Notes: generated by a model from the letters alone, not told the origin. Numbered from the stretch's first letter, positions 8,171 to 17,561 are shown. The stretch: 64,000 nucleotides of DNA from Vogesella sp. LIG4 (GCF_900090205.1 NZ_LT607802.1:3622548-3686547), one strand, 5' to 3'. Translations and numbers: made by a program.

Positions 8171-9151
8171 TTACTGCCGGGCAGCCAGCTGGCCGGCCCA
8201 GCTGCGAATCTGGTCGATAGATGCAGTGGCACCGCCACATACCACTACCAGAAGCCGGTGGTAATTCGCCAGCGCCGGATGCCGCTCGTAGACAACGGAC
8301 AGCGCTGCGCCGCATGCCGGCTCCACCAGCAAACGATGGTCCGCCAGAAAGCGCTCGCAGGCGGCCAGCGCACTGTAATCGGACACCACCAGGCTCTGTA
8401 TCGGATGCGTATTGGCGCAATGCATGGCCTGCTCGCATACCTGCTTCGCCCCCAGCGAGGTGGCAATGCTGTTGATGCGCTCCAGCTCCACGGTATGCCC
8501 GGCCTGCAAGGCTGCATGGAACGAAGCCGCGCCCTCGGTTTCCACCGCCACCACCGGCACATCATGCCAGTGATTGCGCTGCAGGCCGGCCACCACGCCG
8601 GAAAGCAAGCCGCCGCCGCCCACTGCCAGCACTACGGCATCCGGCTTGCATTGCGCCTGGGCGATCTCATCGACAAGCGTGGCGTGGCCCTGCCATAGCA
8701 GCGGGTTGTCGAACGGATGCAAAAAGGCATCCGTGGCGCCCAGCAGGGTTTGCGCGTGCTGGTTGGCCTCCTGCCAGGAGCTGCCGTGCACGATGACCTC
8801 GGCCCCTTCCAGCTGCAGCAGCTCCCTGGCACGCTCGGTAGTCGTTTCCGGCACCACCACCGTTACCGGAATGCCCAGGCAGCGCCCGGCATAGGCAACA
8901 GCCAGCCCGGCATTGCCGCCGGAGGAGGAAACAAAGCGCCGCGCGCCCTGCTGCTGGTAGACGCTGCAGGCGTGCCCGATGCCGCGGATCTTGAACGAGC
9001 CGGCTGGCTGCAGCGCATCGAGCTTGAGCCAGACGGACTGGCCGGTCAGCACGCTCAGCGGGCGGGATTCCAGCAGCGGGGTGTTGAAGTGCAGATTCAT
9101 GGCAATGACTTTCTGGGTGGCGACATCAGACCGGGGAGCATGGACATTCAT
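8171..9151 (-). CDS. PLP-dependent serine/threonine dehydratase-like enzyme
   Basis: A 326-residue fold-type II PLP enzyme. The Schiff-base lysine lies in GSFKIRG, the phosphate-binding loop is SSGGNAGLA, and a Gly-rich loop AVGGGGLLSG follows. This matches the eukaryotic-type serine/threonine dehydratases, which release ammonia from L-serine or L-threonine through an enamine intermediate. ATG 9151 abuts the ridA stop. The internal ATG at 9100 (MNLHFNTPLLES) also fits the usual family start, and neither has a strong ribosome site. The adjacent ridA and threonine aldolase genes fit hydroxy-amino-acid catabolism. Confidence 0.82.
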   Translation of the reverse strand: MNVHAPRSDVATQKVIAMNLHFNTPLLESRPLSVLTGQSVWLKLDALQPAGSFKIRGIGHACSVYQQQGARRFVSSSGGNAGLAVAYAGRCLGIPVTVVVPETTTERARELLQLEGAEVIVHGSSWQEANQHAQTLLGATDAFLHPFDNPLLWQGHATLVDEIAQAQCKPDAVVLAVGGGGLLSGVVAGLQRNHWHDVPVVAVETEGAASFHAALQAGHTVELERINSIATSLGAKQVCEQAMHCANTHPIQSLVVSDYSALAACERFLADHRLLVEPACGAALSVVYERHPALANYHRLLVVVCGGATASIDQIRSWAGQLAARQ

Positions 9152-9550
9152 TCACGGCGTGGCAGTGACAGCATCCGGAACAGGGGCCAGCGCCTGCACC
9201 TCGATCTCGACATCCAGATCGAATGCCAACCTGGCGCTGACCACCGAACGCACCGGGAAGCCGGCGGGAAAATAAGTGACATAGGCTTGGTTGAACTCGG
9301 CAAAGTGCCGCATATCGGACAGCCACACCGTCACCTTCACCACGGCACTCAATTCGGCGCCGCAGGACTGCAAGGTACGCTCGATGGCCGCCATGATGTT
9401 GCGGGTCTGGGTGGTGATATCGCCCCGCAGCGGCTCCGCCTGCTCCGACATCGACACCTGGCCGGACAGGAACAGGAAGCCGCCGGCCTGCACGGCACGG
9501 GAGAACGGAAAAGGCAGGCTGCTGCTGAAGCGGGTGATGGTCTGGCTCAT
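9152..9550 (-). CDS. ridA: RidA-family enamine/imine deaminase
   Basis: A 132-residue YjgF/YER057c/UK114 protein. Family features seen are FLFLSGQVSM, TRNIMAAIERTLQSCG and FPVRSVV, whose Arg corresponds to the catalytic carboxylate-binding Arg of RidA. It ends with EIEVQALAPV. RidA hydrolyses reactive enamines such as 2-aminoacrylate. Its position directly before a serine/threonine dehydratase, which produces such enamines, supports that job. It may be a RidA subfamily member rather than the housekeeping copy. Confidence 0.85.
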   Translation of the reverse strand: MSQTITRFSSSLPFPFSRAVQAGGFLFLSGQVSMSEQAEPLRGDITTQTRNIMAAIERTLQSCGAELSAVVKVTVWLSDMRHFAEFNQAYVTYFPAGFPVRSVVSARLAFDLDVEIEVQALAPVPDAVTATP

Positions 9551-9652
9551 GTTGCGGGCTCCTTGTCGCTAGGCGCGCTGTGGCTGGTTCCGGAAATATA
9601 GACGCTGGCTTGCGCCGGCCCCATCAGCCAGCTGGCGGGGCCATGGCACGGG

Positions 9653-10720
9653 CTATGCAGCCAGTCGCCGCGCATGCGCCAGCAAGTTGTCGATATCCGC
9701 CGCCCGAGTAGCGAAAGAGGTAACGAAGCGCACCACGCCCGGCGCCCAGCGGTCGTGATAGAACACGAAGCCGGCGGCAAGCAGCCCGGCGGTAAGTGCG
9801 GCCGGCAGGCGGCAGAACACAATATTGGCCTGGATATCGCCCAGGATTTCCACGCCGGGAATGCGCTGCAGCCCCTGCACCAGCCGTTGCGCCATACCGT
9901 TTGCCTGCTGCGCATTGCGCAGCCACAGGTCCTGCTGCAAATAGGCTTCCATCTGCGCCGCAAGAAAGCGCATTTTCGAGAACAGATGGCCGGCACGCTT
10001 GCGACGAAAACCCATGCTGGCGCTCAGCTGCCTGTCGAACAGCACGATGGCCTCCACCCCCAGCGCGCCATTCTTGGTAGCACCCAGCGACAGCGCCTGT
10101 ACCCCCGCTTTCCAGCTCATCTCCGCTGGCGAGCAGCCCAGCGTCACCAGCGCGTTGGCAAAGCGCGAACCATCCATGTGCAGGCCGACCCTGGCCGAGC
10201 GACATACCTCGCCAATGGCGCCCAGTTCGTCCAGCGAATAGATGCTGCCCACTTCGGTGGACTGGGTGATGCTGACGCAGGCCGGCTGGGTGGCATGCAC
10301 GTCACCCACTTTCACGCGAACCGCCCTGGCAAGCTGCTCGACATCGATCTTGGATGAGGGGCCATCCACGGTGACGACCTTGGCGCCATGGCTGAAAAAC
10401 TCCGGCGCGCCACATTCGTCATTGTTGATATGGCTGCCCGGGTGACAGAACACGCTGCCCCATGGTGGCGACATCGTGCTGAGGCACAGGGCGTTGGCCG
10501 CAGTCCCGGTGGGCACCAGGAATACGTCCAGCTCGTGCTCGAACAGCTCGCACAGCTGCTGCCGCACCCGCTGCGTGCCATCGTCACCGCCATAGGGGTT
10601 GGCCTGGCCGGCGTTGCAGCCGGCAATGGCCGCAATGATTTCCGGCGCGGCGCCGGCAATGTTGTCGCTGGAAAAACCCAGCTCCGGCCGGGCATCGAAA
10701 AGCGCTTGCTGAACGTCCAT
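9653..10720 (-). CDS. ltaE: Low-specificity L-threonine aldolase
   Basis: A 355-residue PLP enzyme of fold type I that cleaves L-threonine or allo-threonine to glycine and acetaldehyde. It begins with LGFSSDNIAGAAPEI and has the family motif NPYGGDDGT; the PLP lysine is in LGATKNGALG. ATG 10720 is preceded by AGGAG at 7 bases. The open frame continues upstream to 10933 but that part is not aldolase-like. One copy of the TGCGGCCAAC word lies within it (10493-10502). Confidence 0.87.
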   Translation of the reverse strand: MDVQQALFDARPELGFSSDNIAGAAPEIIAAIAGCNAGQANPYGGDDGTQRVRQQLCELFEHELDVFLVPTGTAANALCLSTMSPPWGSVFCHPGSHINNDECGAPEFFSHGAKVVTVDGPSSKIDVEQLARAVRVKVGDVHATQPACVSITQSTEVGSIYSLDELGAIGEVCRSARVGLHMDGSRFANALVTLGCSPAEMSWKAGVQALSLGATKNGALGVEAIVLFDRQLSASMGFRRKRAGHLFSKMRFLAAQMEAYLQQDLWLRNAQQANGMAQRLVQGLQRIPGVEILGDIQANIVFCRLPAALTAGLLAAGFVFYHDRWAPGVVRFVTSFATRAADIDNLLAHARRLAA

Positions 10721-10838
10721 ACACCACTCCTGATCGCAAGGGGACAACACATCCCGCACTGAGGCGCATCCTAGAGAGTGGCAAAAACACTGACTTGTAA
10801 AAAATTGACCTGCCCGGCCAGGCAACGAGGCCGCCTGC

Positions 10839-11648
10839 TCAGTAGCCGGACGGCGCCACACCGAATGCCTGGCGGAAGGCGCGATTGAAATGGCTCTGGT
10901 CGTAGAAGCCCACGCCTTGCGCCACATCGGCAATGCTCAGCCTGCCGCGCGCCAGCAAGCCGCAGGCCTGTTCCAGCCGCAGGCGCAGCAACCAGGCATA
11001 GGGCGTCATGCCCACGGTGAGTTTGAACTGGCGCAGGAAGTGAAAGCGGCCCAGCCCGCAGAGGGCGGCCAGTTCATCCAGGGTGATTTTTTCGGCCAGG
11101 TGGCCGAGACAGTAATCCCTGACCCGTCGCCACTGCAGGGCAGACAGCGCGCCCTTGACCGCCAGAGGCCGGATGGCGCGCGAGCGGGCAAGCAGGAAAT
11201 ACAGCAGCGACAGCCATTCAGACTGCAGCGCCAGGGAGGAAGCATCAGTGCTCAGTTGCAGCGCATCGTGCAGGCGCAGCAGGTGGCCGGCCAGCGCCGG
11301 GTCTTCCAGCAGCATGCCGGCCAGCTCCGGCTCGCCATCGGCATCGGTGAGTTCGCCCACCACGCTGTGCAGCAGCTCCCGCGACAGGCGGAAGGTTTTC
11401 AGCGTGTAGGCATCACCGCCCTCGCCCACGCCATCATGAATCTCACCAGGCGGCATCAGGGAAATACACCCCGGCCCGAGCAGCACGGTTTTGCCGTTGA
11501 AACACTGGCGCTGCACCCCGGCAGTGACCAGCCCGACATGGTAATCAAGGTGGTAATGCCGATCGAAACTGAACGCTTCGAAGTGGCCGACACTCAGCAC
11601 CAGCCCGGGCAGGTCGGCCAGTCGCTTGTACGCTACGCCATCGCTCAT
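10839..11648 (-). CDS. AraC-family transcriptional regulator
   Basis: A regulator of about 269 residues. The N-terminal half is a cupin-like sensing domain (HYHLDYHVGLVTAGVQ, LMPPGEIHDG). The C-terminal half has two helix-turn-helix motifs, ending with LSIADVAQGVGFYDQSHFNRAFRQAFGVAPSGY, the classic AraC signature. I prefer ATG 11648 (MSDGVAYKRLADLPG) over the upstream in-frame ATG at 11738. It lies upstream of, and on the same strand as, the aldolase and dehydratase genes and may control them; this is inference. Confidence 0.85.
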   Translation of the reverse strand: MSDGVAYKRLADLPGLVLSVGHFEAFSFDRHYHLDYHVGLVTAGVQRQCFNGKTVLLGPGCISLMPPGEIHDGVGEGGDAYTLKTFRLSRELLHSVVGELTDADGEPELAGMLLEDPALAGHLLRLHDALQLSTDASSLALQSEWLSLLYFLLARSRAIRPLAVKGALSALQWRRVRDYCLGHLAEKITLDELAALCGLGRFHFLRQFKLTVGMTPYAWLLRLRLEQACGLLARGRLSIADVAQGVGFYDQSHFNRAFRQAFGVAPSGY

Positions 11649-11770
11649 TGCAGATTCTGGTTGCTGGAAATATTGGAACAGGGACAGCTCATCTGGCTTC
11701 AGGCAGCCAGAAGCACCCGCCCCCGCTTGGCCCGTCAAGTATATGCCGGCGCCAATGGGGCCGACATCCC

Positions 11771-12694
11771 TTACACGCTGGTACTTTTCAGTGCCTCAAG
11801 GTAGTTGCCGAGAATCAGATTGCCATCGATTTGCGGCTTGGTGATGGCAACATATTCCACCGTAAAACAAAATTCATTCGGCAATATTCTGCGCATGGTG
11901 TTTTGCGAAATCCATTGTTCTGCATAGTGCGTCGGCAAAAAACCAATATAGCAGCCTGTCATGATCAAGAAAGCCGTTCCTTCCCTATCGCTGGCCACGG
12001 CAGTCGACTTGAACCTGGAAAATTGCTCCTTGATGTCATCCGGCTGGGCATAGGCTGTCGAAATGGCATCTTCACATAAAACCATTTCAGGGCTCATATC
12101 CTGGTCCGCAATGGAAAACAGGCTGTGCTCTTCGCCACAGTACAAGCCCCATTGTTCATCGTACATCGGGTGGTAATCCAGGCCGACGCATGTCCGGAAC
12201 TTGGGCACCATGCCAACGTGAAATACGCCATTAAGCACACCCTTCTCGATTTCATTCGGTGGCAGCATCCGGATATTTATCGTGACATCAGGTGCCTGGC
12301 GCTTCAGTGCCTGCAAGGAATGCACAATGCGCATCCGCCGCATGGTGATCAGATTATCGGTAATACCGATTCTAAACTCACCCTTGAGAAGAGAGTGAAT
12401 GGCATTGATTTGATTCTTGAAAGCATCCAGTGACGACAAAAGTTCAAGCGTGGTTTCATATGTCTGCTTGCCTGCCTCAGTCAGGGAAAAACCCGAGCGC
12501 CCTCGATTGCAGAGCTTGAATCCCAAGCGTCTTTCCAGGTCCGACATGCTCTGGCTGATGGCAGAGCCAGTCACATTCAACTCGGCCTCCGCCGCAGCAA
12601 AGCCACCGGACTCCACAACTGTCTTGAAGACCCGCAGGTGGCGCAGATCGAGATCGCTTAGCTGACCGGTAAAGTGCATCCGGGAAGTTGCCAT
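11771..12694 (-). CDS. LysR-family transcriptional regulator
   Basis: A 307-residue protein with the LysR helix-turn-helix near residues 16-75 (LDLRHLRVFKTVVESGGFAA, SAISQSMSDLERRLGFKL). The effector domain follows. It is transcribed divergently from the cupin and flavoprotein genes, with an AT-rich 116-bp intergenic region, the usual place of a LysR operator. Codon use is visibly less GC-rich than in the genes after 14.6 kb. Confidence 0.88.
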   Translation of the reverse strand: MATSRMHFTGQLSDLDLRHLRVFKTVVESGGFAAAEAELNVTGSAISQSMSDLERRLGFKLCNRGRSGFSLTEAGKQTYETTLELLSSLDAFKNQINAIHSLLKGEFRIGITDNLITMRRMRIVHSLQALKRQAPDVTINIRMLPPNEIEKGVLNGVFHVGMVPKFRTCVGLDYHPMYDEQWGLYCGEEHSLFSIADQDMSPEMVLCEDAISTAYAQPDDIKEQFSRFKSTAVASDREGTAFLIMTGCYIGFLPTHYAEQWISQNTMRRILPNEFCFTVEYVAITKPQIDGNLILGNYLEALKSTSV

Positions 12695-12810
12695 ACCTTA
12701 GAGCTTCCTTAAGTAAATAACACGAAGTTTGTATTTAACTGTGACCATCGGAATCGCAGACTGCAGCTACAGAAGGCCCAGCCCTCACCCTTCATCTGTA
12801 GGAGATACCG
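12695..12810. promoter_or_regulatory. Divergent promoter region between LysR gene and cupin gene
   Basis: AT-rich stretch with an imperfect dyad (AAGTAAATAACA, then TTGTATTTAACT) at about 12712-12738. A ribosome site (TAGGAG) lies just before ATG 12811. A LysR protein probably binds here, but no classical T-N11-A box could be singled out with confidence. Confidence 0.4.
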
Positions 12811-13185
12811 ATGTCTGCACGATATGTCAAACCCCTGAGTACCGATGGTGTGCTTGCCGGCGTGGCCGGTGGTACGCCGCAAGAGATCCTGCTGTCCGGC
12901 TCCGGCAGCACCGTGACCTGGCCTTTCCTTAGCGCAGCTAACGGAAGTGTCAGCTGTGGCATCTGGGAGTCGGCCCCCTTCAGCAAATTCAAGACCCACC
13001 CCGACGAGATGGAGTTTTGTTATGTCATCGAGGGTACGGTCAAGCTGACTGACAAGGCAGGTAACTGCAGCACTTTCCAGGCCGGTGATGCGTTCATCGT
13101 GGAGCCTGGTTTCGATGGCATTTGGGAATCGGTCACTGCGGTCCGCAAATACTTTGTCATCGCCAAATGCGAGCCTGCTGCATAG
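12811..13185 (+). CDS. Cupin domain protein (EutQ/DUF861-like)
   Basis: A 124-residue small beta-barrel protein. The core is visible as THPDEMEFCYVIEGTVKLTD, then FQAGDAFIVEPGFDGIWES, the cupin_3 pattern. Proteins of this type often sit beside FAD-dependent amine oxidases in polyamine and amino-acid catabolic operons. The exact reaction or binding role is unknown. The TAGGAG ribosome site and ATG 12811 fit well, and the flavoprotein gene follows after 32 bases. Confidence 0.8.
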   Translation: MSARYVKPLSTDGVLAGVAGGTPQEILLSGSGSTVTWPFLSAANGSVSCGIWESAPFSKFKTHPDEMEFCYVIEGTVKLTDKAGNCSTFQAGDAFIVEPGFDGIWESVTAVRKYFVIAKCEPAA

Positions 13186-13217
13186 CTTGCGGCAAACATG
13201 TGTTCAAAGGAAATGTC

Positions 13218-14627
13218 ATGAAAATGTACCGGGATACCAGTTTCTGGTTCAGCACAATGGCAGACGAACCTCAACCACGAGCCGCATTGCCCGGCCCGGT
13301 TGATGTGGATGTTGCAATTGTAGGGGCTGGTTATACCGGTCTGTGGACCGCGTATTATCTCAAGAAGCTGTCTCCACAACTGAATGTGGCGGTACTGGAA
13401 GCGGATATTGCCGGCTATGGTGCATCAGGCCGTAATGGTGGCTGGGTGGCCGGGTATATCACCGGGCTGGAAAAATACATGGCCCCGCTGCCGATGGCAG
13501 AGCGCAGGAAATGCTGCAAGCTGCTGTTTGAAAACGTCGACAAAATCGGAGAGACGCTGCAGAAAGAAGGAATTGATGCCGACTTCCATAAAGGTGGCGT
13601 GATTTATGCGGCAGCACGTTTTCCCGAGCAGGAATGCATGCAGCGCAACTTGCTGCAGCAGCTTTATGCTGCCGGCCATACCGAAGATGACTGCTGGTGG
13701 CTGGATGCCAAAAAACTGGATGAAAAAATCCGCCTGCGCAATGGCTACGGTGCCGTTTTCAAAAAGCACTGTGCAACAGTAAACCCCGCCAAAATGGTAA
13801 GGGGCATCGCCGCGACGGTGGAGAAACTCGGCGTAAAAATCTATGAGCAGACCCGGGTAACGTCAATTGCTCCGGGCGTTATTGAAACCGAGCATGGCCG
13901 TGTCAAGGCAAACATTGTCGTGCCAGCGCTGGAGGGCTACTCCAGCACTGTGGGCGATTACGGGAGATACATTATCCCGGTGCAGAGCCTGATCATTGCC
14001 ACCGAGCCATTATCAGACGCCAAATGGCGTGAAATCGGCCTGGATGACAAGCCGGCATTCTGCGACGGCGGACGGATGATCAGCTATGGCCAGAGGTCCA
14101 GCGACAACCGCATGATTTTTGGCGCGCGCGGCGGCTATGTCTATGGCGCAAAACCACGGAGTGATTTCCAGCTCAGCGACCCGGAATTCCGCATTCGGGA
14201 ACAACTGATGTACGACTTATTCCCGATGTTGAAGGGCGTGAGAATCACCCATGGCTGGGGCGGCTCGCTCGGCATGCCGCGCCAGTTTGCACCGCATGCC
14301 GTTTTCAACGAGCAAACCGGCATCGCCACCGCCGGCGGCTACGGCGGCCAGGGCGTTGGCCCTTCCCACCTGTTTGGCAGAACGCTTGCCGACCTGATTC
14401 TGAAACGGGACACCCCACTTACCCGGATGCCGTGGGTTTTCAACAATCAATCCATCGATACGGCACTGAAATCGTGGGAGCCCGAGCCTTTCAAATGGCT
14501 GGCGTCCAGAGCCATTCTCTCCGCGTTTTCCTGGGAAGAAAGCCTCTATCAAAGCCCAAGCTCTTCAGGGGTAAGCCGGTTCCTTGCGGCCAACCTTAGC
14601 AAGTCACTGGCGCTGTTGATGCGCTAG
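13218..14627 (+). CDS. FAD-dependent amine oxidoreductase (DAO/PuuB-like)
   Basis: A 469-residue flavoprotein. The Rossmann motif VDVAIVGAGYTGLWTAYYLKK and the second FAD-contact region [15 protein letters not shown] place it in the DAO superfamily near gamma-glutamylputrescine oxidase. The C-terminus carries TAGGYGGQGVGPSHLFGRTLADL. ATG 13218 is chosen because AAAGGA precedes it; the open frame begins earlier but out of the family pattern. Likely oxidises an amino compound to an aldehyde, which the MmsA-type dehydrogenase downstream could process. Substrate unknown. Two paralogues occur at 50944 and 60341. Confidence 0.85.
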   Translation: MKMYRDTSFWFSTMADEPQPRAALPGPVDVDVAIVGAGYTGLWTAYYLKKLSPQLNVAVLEADIAGYGASGRNGGWVAGYITGLEKYMAPLPMAERRKCCKLLFENVDKIGETLQKEGIDADFHKGGVIYAAARFPEQECMQRNLLQQLYAAGHTEDDCWWLDAKKLDEKIRLRNGYGAVFKKHCATVNPAKMVRGIAATVEKLGVKIYEQTRVTSIAPGVIETEHGRVKANIVVPALEGYSSTVGDYGRYIIPVQSLIIATEPLSDAKWREIGLDDKPAFCDGGRMISYGQRSSDNRMIFGARGGYVYGAKPRSDFQLSDPEFRIREQLMYDLFPMLKGVRITHGWGGSLGMPRQFAPHAVFNEQTGIATAGGYGGQGVGPSHLFGRTLADLILKRDTPLTRMPWVFNNQSIDTALKSWEPEPFKWLASRAILSAFSWEESLYQSPSSSGVSRFLAANLSKSLALLMR

Positions 14628-14686
14628 GTTTTCTGGACGTTCTACCCATAACAACAACCGGGTCAACCACTTGAGAGGAGAAACTC

Positions 14687-16180
14687 ATGACTACCCAACA
14701 TCACCTCATCGATAACCAGCTGCAAGATGGCGGCACGCGTAAAACTGCCGTCTTCAACCCCGCAACCGGTGCCGTGATTAAAGAGATCACGCTGGCCGAT
14801 CGCGCAACCGTGCGCGCCGCCATCGAATCGGCACAACAAGCCTTTCCGGCCTGGCGCAACACCCCGCCGGCCAAGCGCGCGCAGGTAATGTTCCGCTTCA
14901 AGCAACTGCTGGAGCAGAACAAGGAACGCATCGTCCAGCTCATCAGCCAGGAGCACGGCAAGACCATCGAAGATGCCGCCGGCGAGCTGCAGCGCGGTAT
15001 CGAGAACGTGGAATACGCCTGCGGCACACCGGAAATCCTCAAGGGCGAATACAACCGCAACGTCGGCCCCAATATCGATGCCTGGAGCGACTTCCAGCCG
15101 CTGGGCGTGGTGGCCGGCATCACCCCGTTCAACTTCCCGGCCATGGTGCCGCTGTGGATGTACCCGCTGGCCATCGCCTGCGGCAACTGCTTCATCCTCA
15201 AGCCGTCCGAGCGCGACCCCAGCTCCACCCTGCTGATCGCCCAACTGCTGCATGAAGCCGGCCTGCCCAAGGGCGTGCTGAACGTCATCCAGGGCGACAA
15301 GGAAGCGGTGGACGCGCTGATCGAGGCGCCGGAAGTGAAGGCGCTGAGCTTTGTCGGCTCCACCCCGATTGCCGAGTACATCTATGCCGAAGGTACCAAG
15401 CGCGGCAAGCGCGTGCAGGCACTGGGCGGCGCCAAGAACCACGCCGTGCTGATGCCGGACGCCGACCTGGACAACGCGGTGAACGCACTGATGGGCGCCG
15501 CCTACGGCTCCTGCGGCGAACGCTGCATGGCCATTTCGGTAGCGGTGTGCGTGGGCGACCAGGTGGCCGATGCGCTGATCGCCAAGCTGGAACCGCAAAT
15601 CCAGGCGCTGAAGATCGGCGCCGGCACCAGCTGCGGCCTGGACATGGGCCCGCTGGTTACCGCCGCCGCCCGCGACAAGGTGGTGGGCTACATCGACGAC
15701 GGCGTGGCCGCCGGTGCCAGGCTGGTGGTGGATGGCCGCGGCTACCGCGTGGCCGGCCACGACAATGGCTACTTCGTGGGCGGCACCCTGTTCGACCGCG
15801 TTACCCCGGACATGCGCATCTACAAGGAAGAGATCTTCGGCCCGGTGCTGTGCGTGGTACGCGTGAACAGCCTGGAAGACGCCATCGCGCTGATCAACGC
15901 CCACGAATACGGCAACGGCACCTGCATCTTCACCCGCGACGGTGAATCCGCGCGCCTGTTCGCCGACGAGATCGAAGTGGGCATGGTGGGCATCAACGTG
16001 CCGCTACCGGTGCCGGTGGCCTACCACAGCTTTGGCGGCTGGAAGCGTTCGCTGTTCGGCGACCTGCATGCCTACGGCCCGGACGGCGTGCGCTTCTACA
16101 CCCGCCGCAAGGCCATCACCCAACGTTGGCCGCGGCGCGCCAGCCACGAAGCTTCACAGTTTGCCTTCCCGAGTCTTTGA
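14687..16180 (+). CDS. mmsA: CoA-acylating methylmalonate-semialdehyde dehydrogenase
   Basis: A 497-residue aldehyde dehydrogenase. Family marks are NFPAMVPLWMYPLAIACGN, the catalytic cysteine in SCGERCMAISVAV, and IFGPVLCVVRV. MmsA-type enzymes convert (methyl)malonate semialdehyde to propionyl- or acetyl-CoA in valine, inositol or beta-alanine breakdown. GAGAGGAG precedes ATG 14687. Its GC content is visibly higher than that of the flavoprotein gene just before it. It lies in line with that gene, which suggests it consumes the aldehyde product, possibly malonate semialdehyde; this is inference. Confidence 0.9.
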   Translation: MTTQHHLIDNQLQDGGTRKTAVFNPATGAVIKEITLADRATVRAAIESAQQAFPAWRNTPPAKRAQVMFRFKQLLEQNKERIVQLISQEHGKTIEDAAGELQRGIENVEYACGTPEILKGEYNRNVGPNIDAWSDFQPLGVVAGITPFNFPAMVPLWMYPLAIACGNCFILKPSERDPSSTLLIAQLLHEAGLPKGVLNVIQGDKEAVDALIEAPEVKALSFVGSTPIAEYIYAEGTKRGKRVQALGGAKNHAVLMPDADLDNAVNALMGAAYGSCGERCMAISVAVCVGDQVADALIAKLEPQIQALKIGAGTSCGLDMGPLVTAAARDKVVGYIDDGVAAGARLVVDGRGYRVAGHDNGYFVGGTLFDRVTPDMRIYKEEIFGPVLCVVRVNSLEDAIALINAHEYGNGTCIFTRDGESARLFADEIEVGMVGINVPLPVPVAYHSFGGWKRSLFGDLHAYGPDGVRFYTRRKAITQRWPRRASHEASQFAFPSL

Positions 16181-16324
16181 CAGGTCGAAATCGGGTACGG
16201 GAGGGTAAAGCACCACCCGCTCGTACCTGCGCAATCTGCCAGCCAGCGCCGCCCGATGCGCTGGCCGGGCAGAAATCATTGGCGGCCCCCTGTGTGCCAA
16301 TGACCATATCTACAAAGGAGAGAG

Positions 16325-17473
16325 ATGATGGTTCGCAATCGTCAATATGGATCGAAGTTTGCCGTTGCCGTGGCGGTGGGGATGCTGCCGCTGATGAGTT
16401 TCGCCGCCGGCGAACTCGATGTGAAGATCGGACTCACCGGGCCGCTGACCGGCTCGCAGGCGGCCATCGGCAAGGACCACGAAAACGGCGTGAAACTGGC
16501 GCTGGATCGACTGAATGCACAAGGCATCACCGTCGGCGGCAAGAAGCTGCGCTTTGAACTGCTGTCGGAAGACGATGCGGCAGACCCGCGCACCGGCATG
16601 ACCGTGGCGCAGCGCCTCATCGACGCCAACGTGAAAGCCGTGCTGGGCCCCTACAACTCCGGCGTGGCGATTCCTACCTCCAAGCTGCTCAACGACGCCG
16701 GCATCGTGATGACCACGGTGGCCTCCAACCCCCGGGTAACCATGAATGGCTACCCTTACATCTTCCGCATTGGCGCCAGCGATACCCAGCTGGGCACCCG
16801 GATGGGCACTTTTGCCGCACTCAAGCTGAAAGCCAAGACCTTCGCCGTTATCGATGACCGCACGGCCTACGGCCAGGGGGTGGCAGACGAATTCATCAAG
16901 GCCGCCCGGGAGAACGGCATTCAGCTGGTCGCCCGCGAGTTCACCAACGACAAGGCCACCGACTTCTCTGCCATTCTGACCAAGATCAAGGCCAGCAAGC
17001 CCGACGGGATATTCTACGGTGGCTACTACTCGCAAGGCGGGCCGTTGCGCCGGCAAATGAAAATGCTGGGACTGAAGGGCTATCTGCTGGGCGGCGATGC
17101 CATTTGCAACGAGGAATTGGCCAAGCTGGGGGGCGATACGGTAGACGGTAATGTCTATTGCCCGCAGGGCGGCCCTGTGCTTGAGCAGACGGCGGAAGGA
17201 AAGCAGTTTGTTACCGACTACAAGCGGCGTTATGGCATTGAACCGCTGACTTATGCGGCCTCGTTTTTCGACGGCATGAACATCATCGCCAAAGCCATGC
17301 AGAAGGCCAATTCGGTGGACCCGAAACAGTACCGTGCCGCCCTGGCGGCACTGAACCAGCCGGGTGTGGCCGGCACTTACCAGTTTGATGAAAAACGCGA
17401 CCTCAAGAACTCTCCGATTACGGTGTATACCTTCAAATCCGGGCAGCCCGTAGCCATCTCCGAGAGCAAATAA
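16325..17473 (+). CDS. Branched-chain amino-acid-type ABC binding protein (LivK-like)
   Basis: A 382-residue periplasmic binding protein of the LivJ/LivK fold. A signal peptide (about residues 1-27, ending SFAAG) is followed by LDVKIGLTGPLTGSQAAIGKDHENG, the typical first strand and loop. AAGGAGAG lies before ATG 16325; the second ATG at 16328 is equally possible. No permease or ATPase gene accompanies it here, so it must use transporter parts encoded elsewhere. It is placed to bring in the substrate of the oxidase/MmsA pathway; this is inference. Confidence 0.87.
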   Translation: MMVRNRQYGSKFAVAVAVGMLPLMSFAAGELDVKIGLTGPLTGSQAAIGKDHENGVKLALDRLNAQGITVGGKKLRFELLSEDDAADPRTGMTVAQRLIDANVKAVLGPYNSGVAIPTSKLLNDAGIVMTTVASNPRVTMNGYPYIFRIGASDTQLGTRMGTFAALKLKAKTFAVIDDRTAYGQGVADEFIKAARENGIQLVAREFTNDKATDFSAILTKIKASKPDGIFYGGYYSQGGPLRRQMKMLGLKGYLLGGDAICNEELAKLGGDTVDGNVYCPQGGPVLEQTAEGKQFVTDYKRRYGIEPLTYAASFFDGMNIIAKAMQKANSVDPKQYRAALAALNQPGVAGTYQFDEKRDLKNSPITVYTFKSGQPVAISESK

Positions 17474-17495
17474 GCGTTCGGCTTTTTATCCTGAC

Positions 17496-17524
17496 GGAGC
17501 CTGGTAGCTGCGCTGCCAGGCTCC
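17496..17524 (+). terminator. Rho-independent terminator after the LivK-like gene
   Basis: The arms GGAGCCTGG (17496-17504) and CCAGGCTCC (17516-17524) pair perfectly, followed by TTTGCTTT. It lies 22 bases past the stop of the binding-protein gene. Confidence 0.75.
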
Positions 17525-17561
17525 TTTGCTTTCTGTCGTGCAGGCTTTCTGCCCGCTTCCG

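Noticed and set aside
14663..15904. A long open frame on the minus strand opposite mmsA
   Set aside because: It is the mirror of a highly GC-rich conserved gene; its product is a His/Ala/Gly-rich string without any family pattern or ribosome site.
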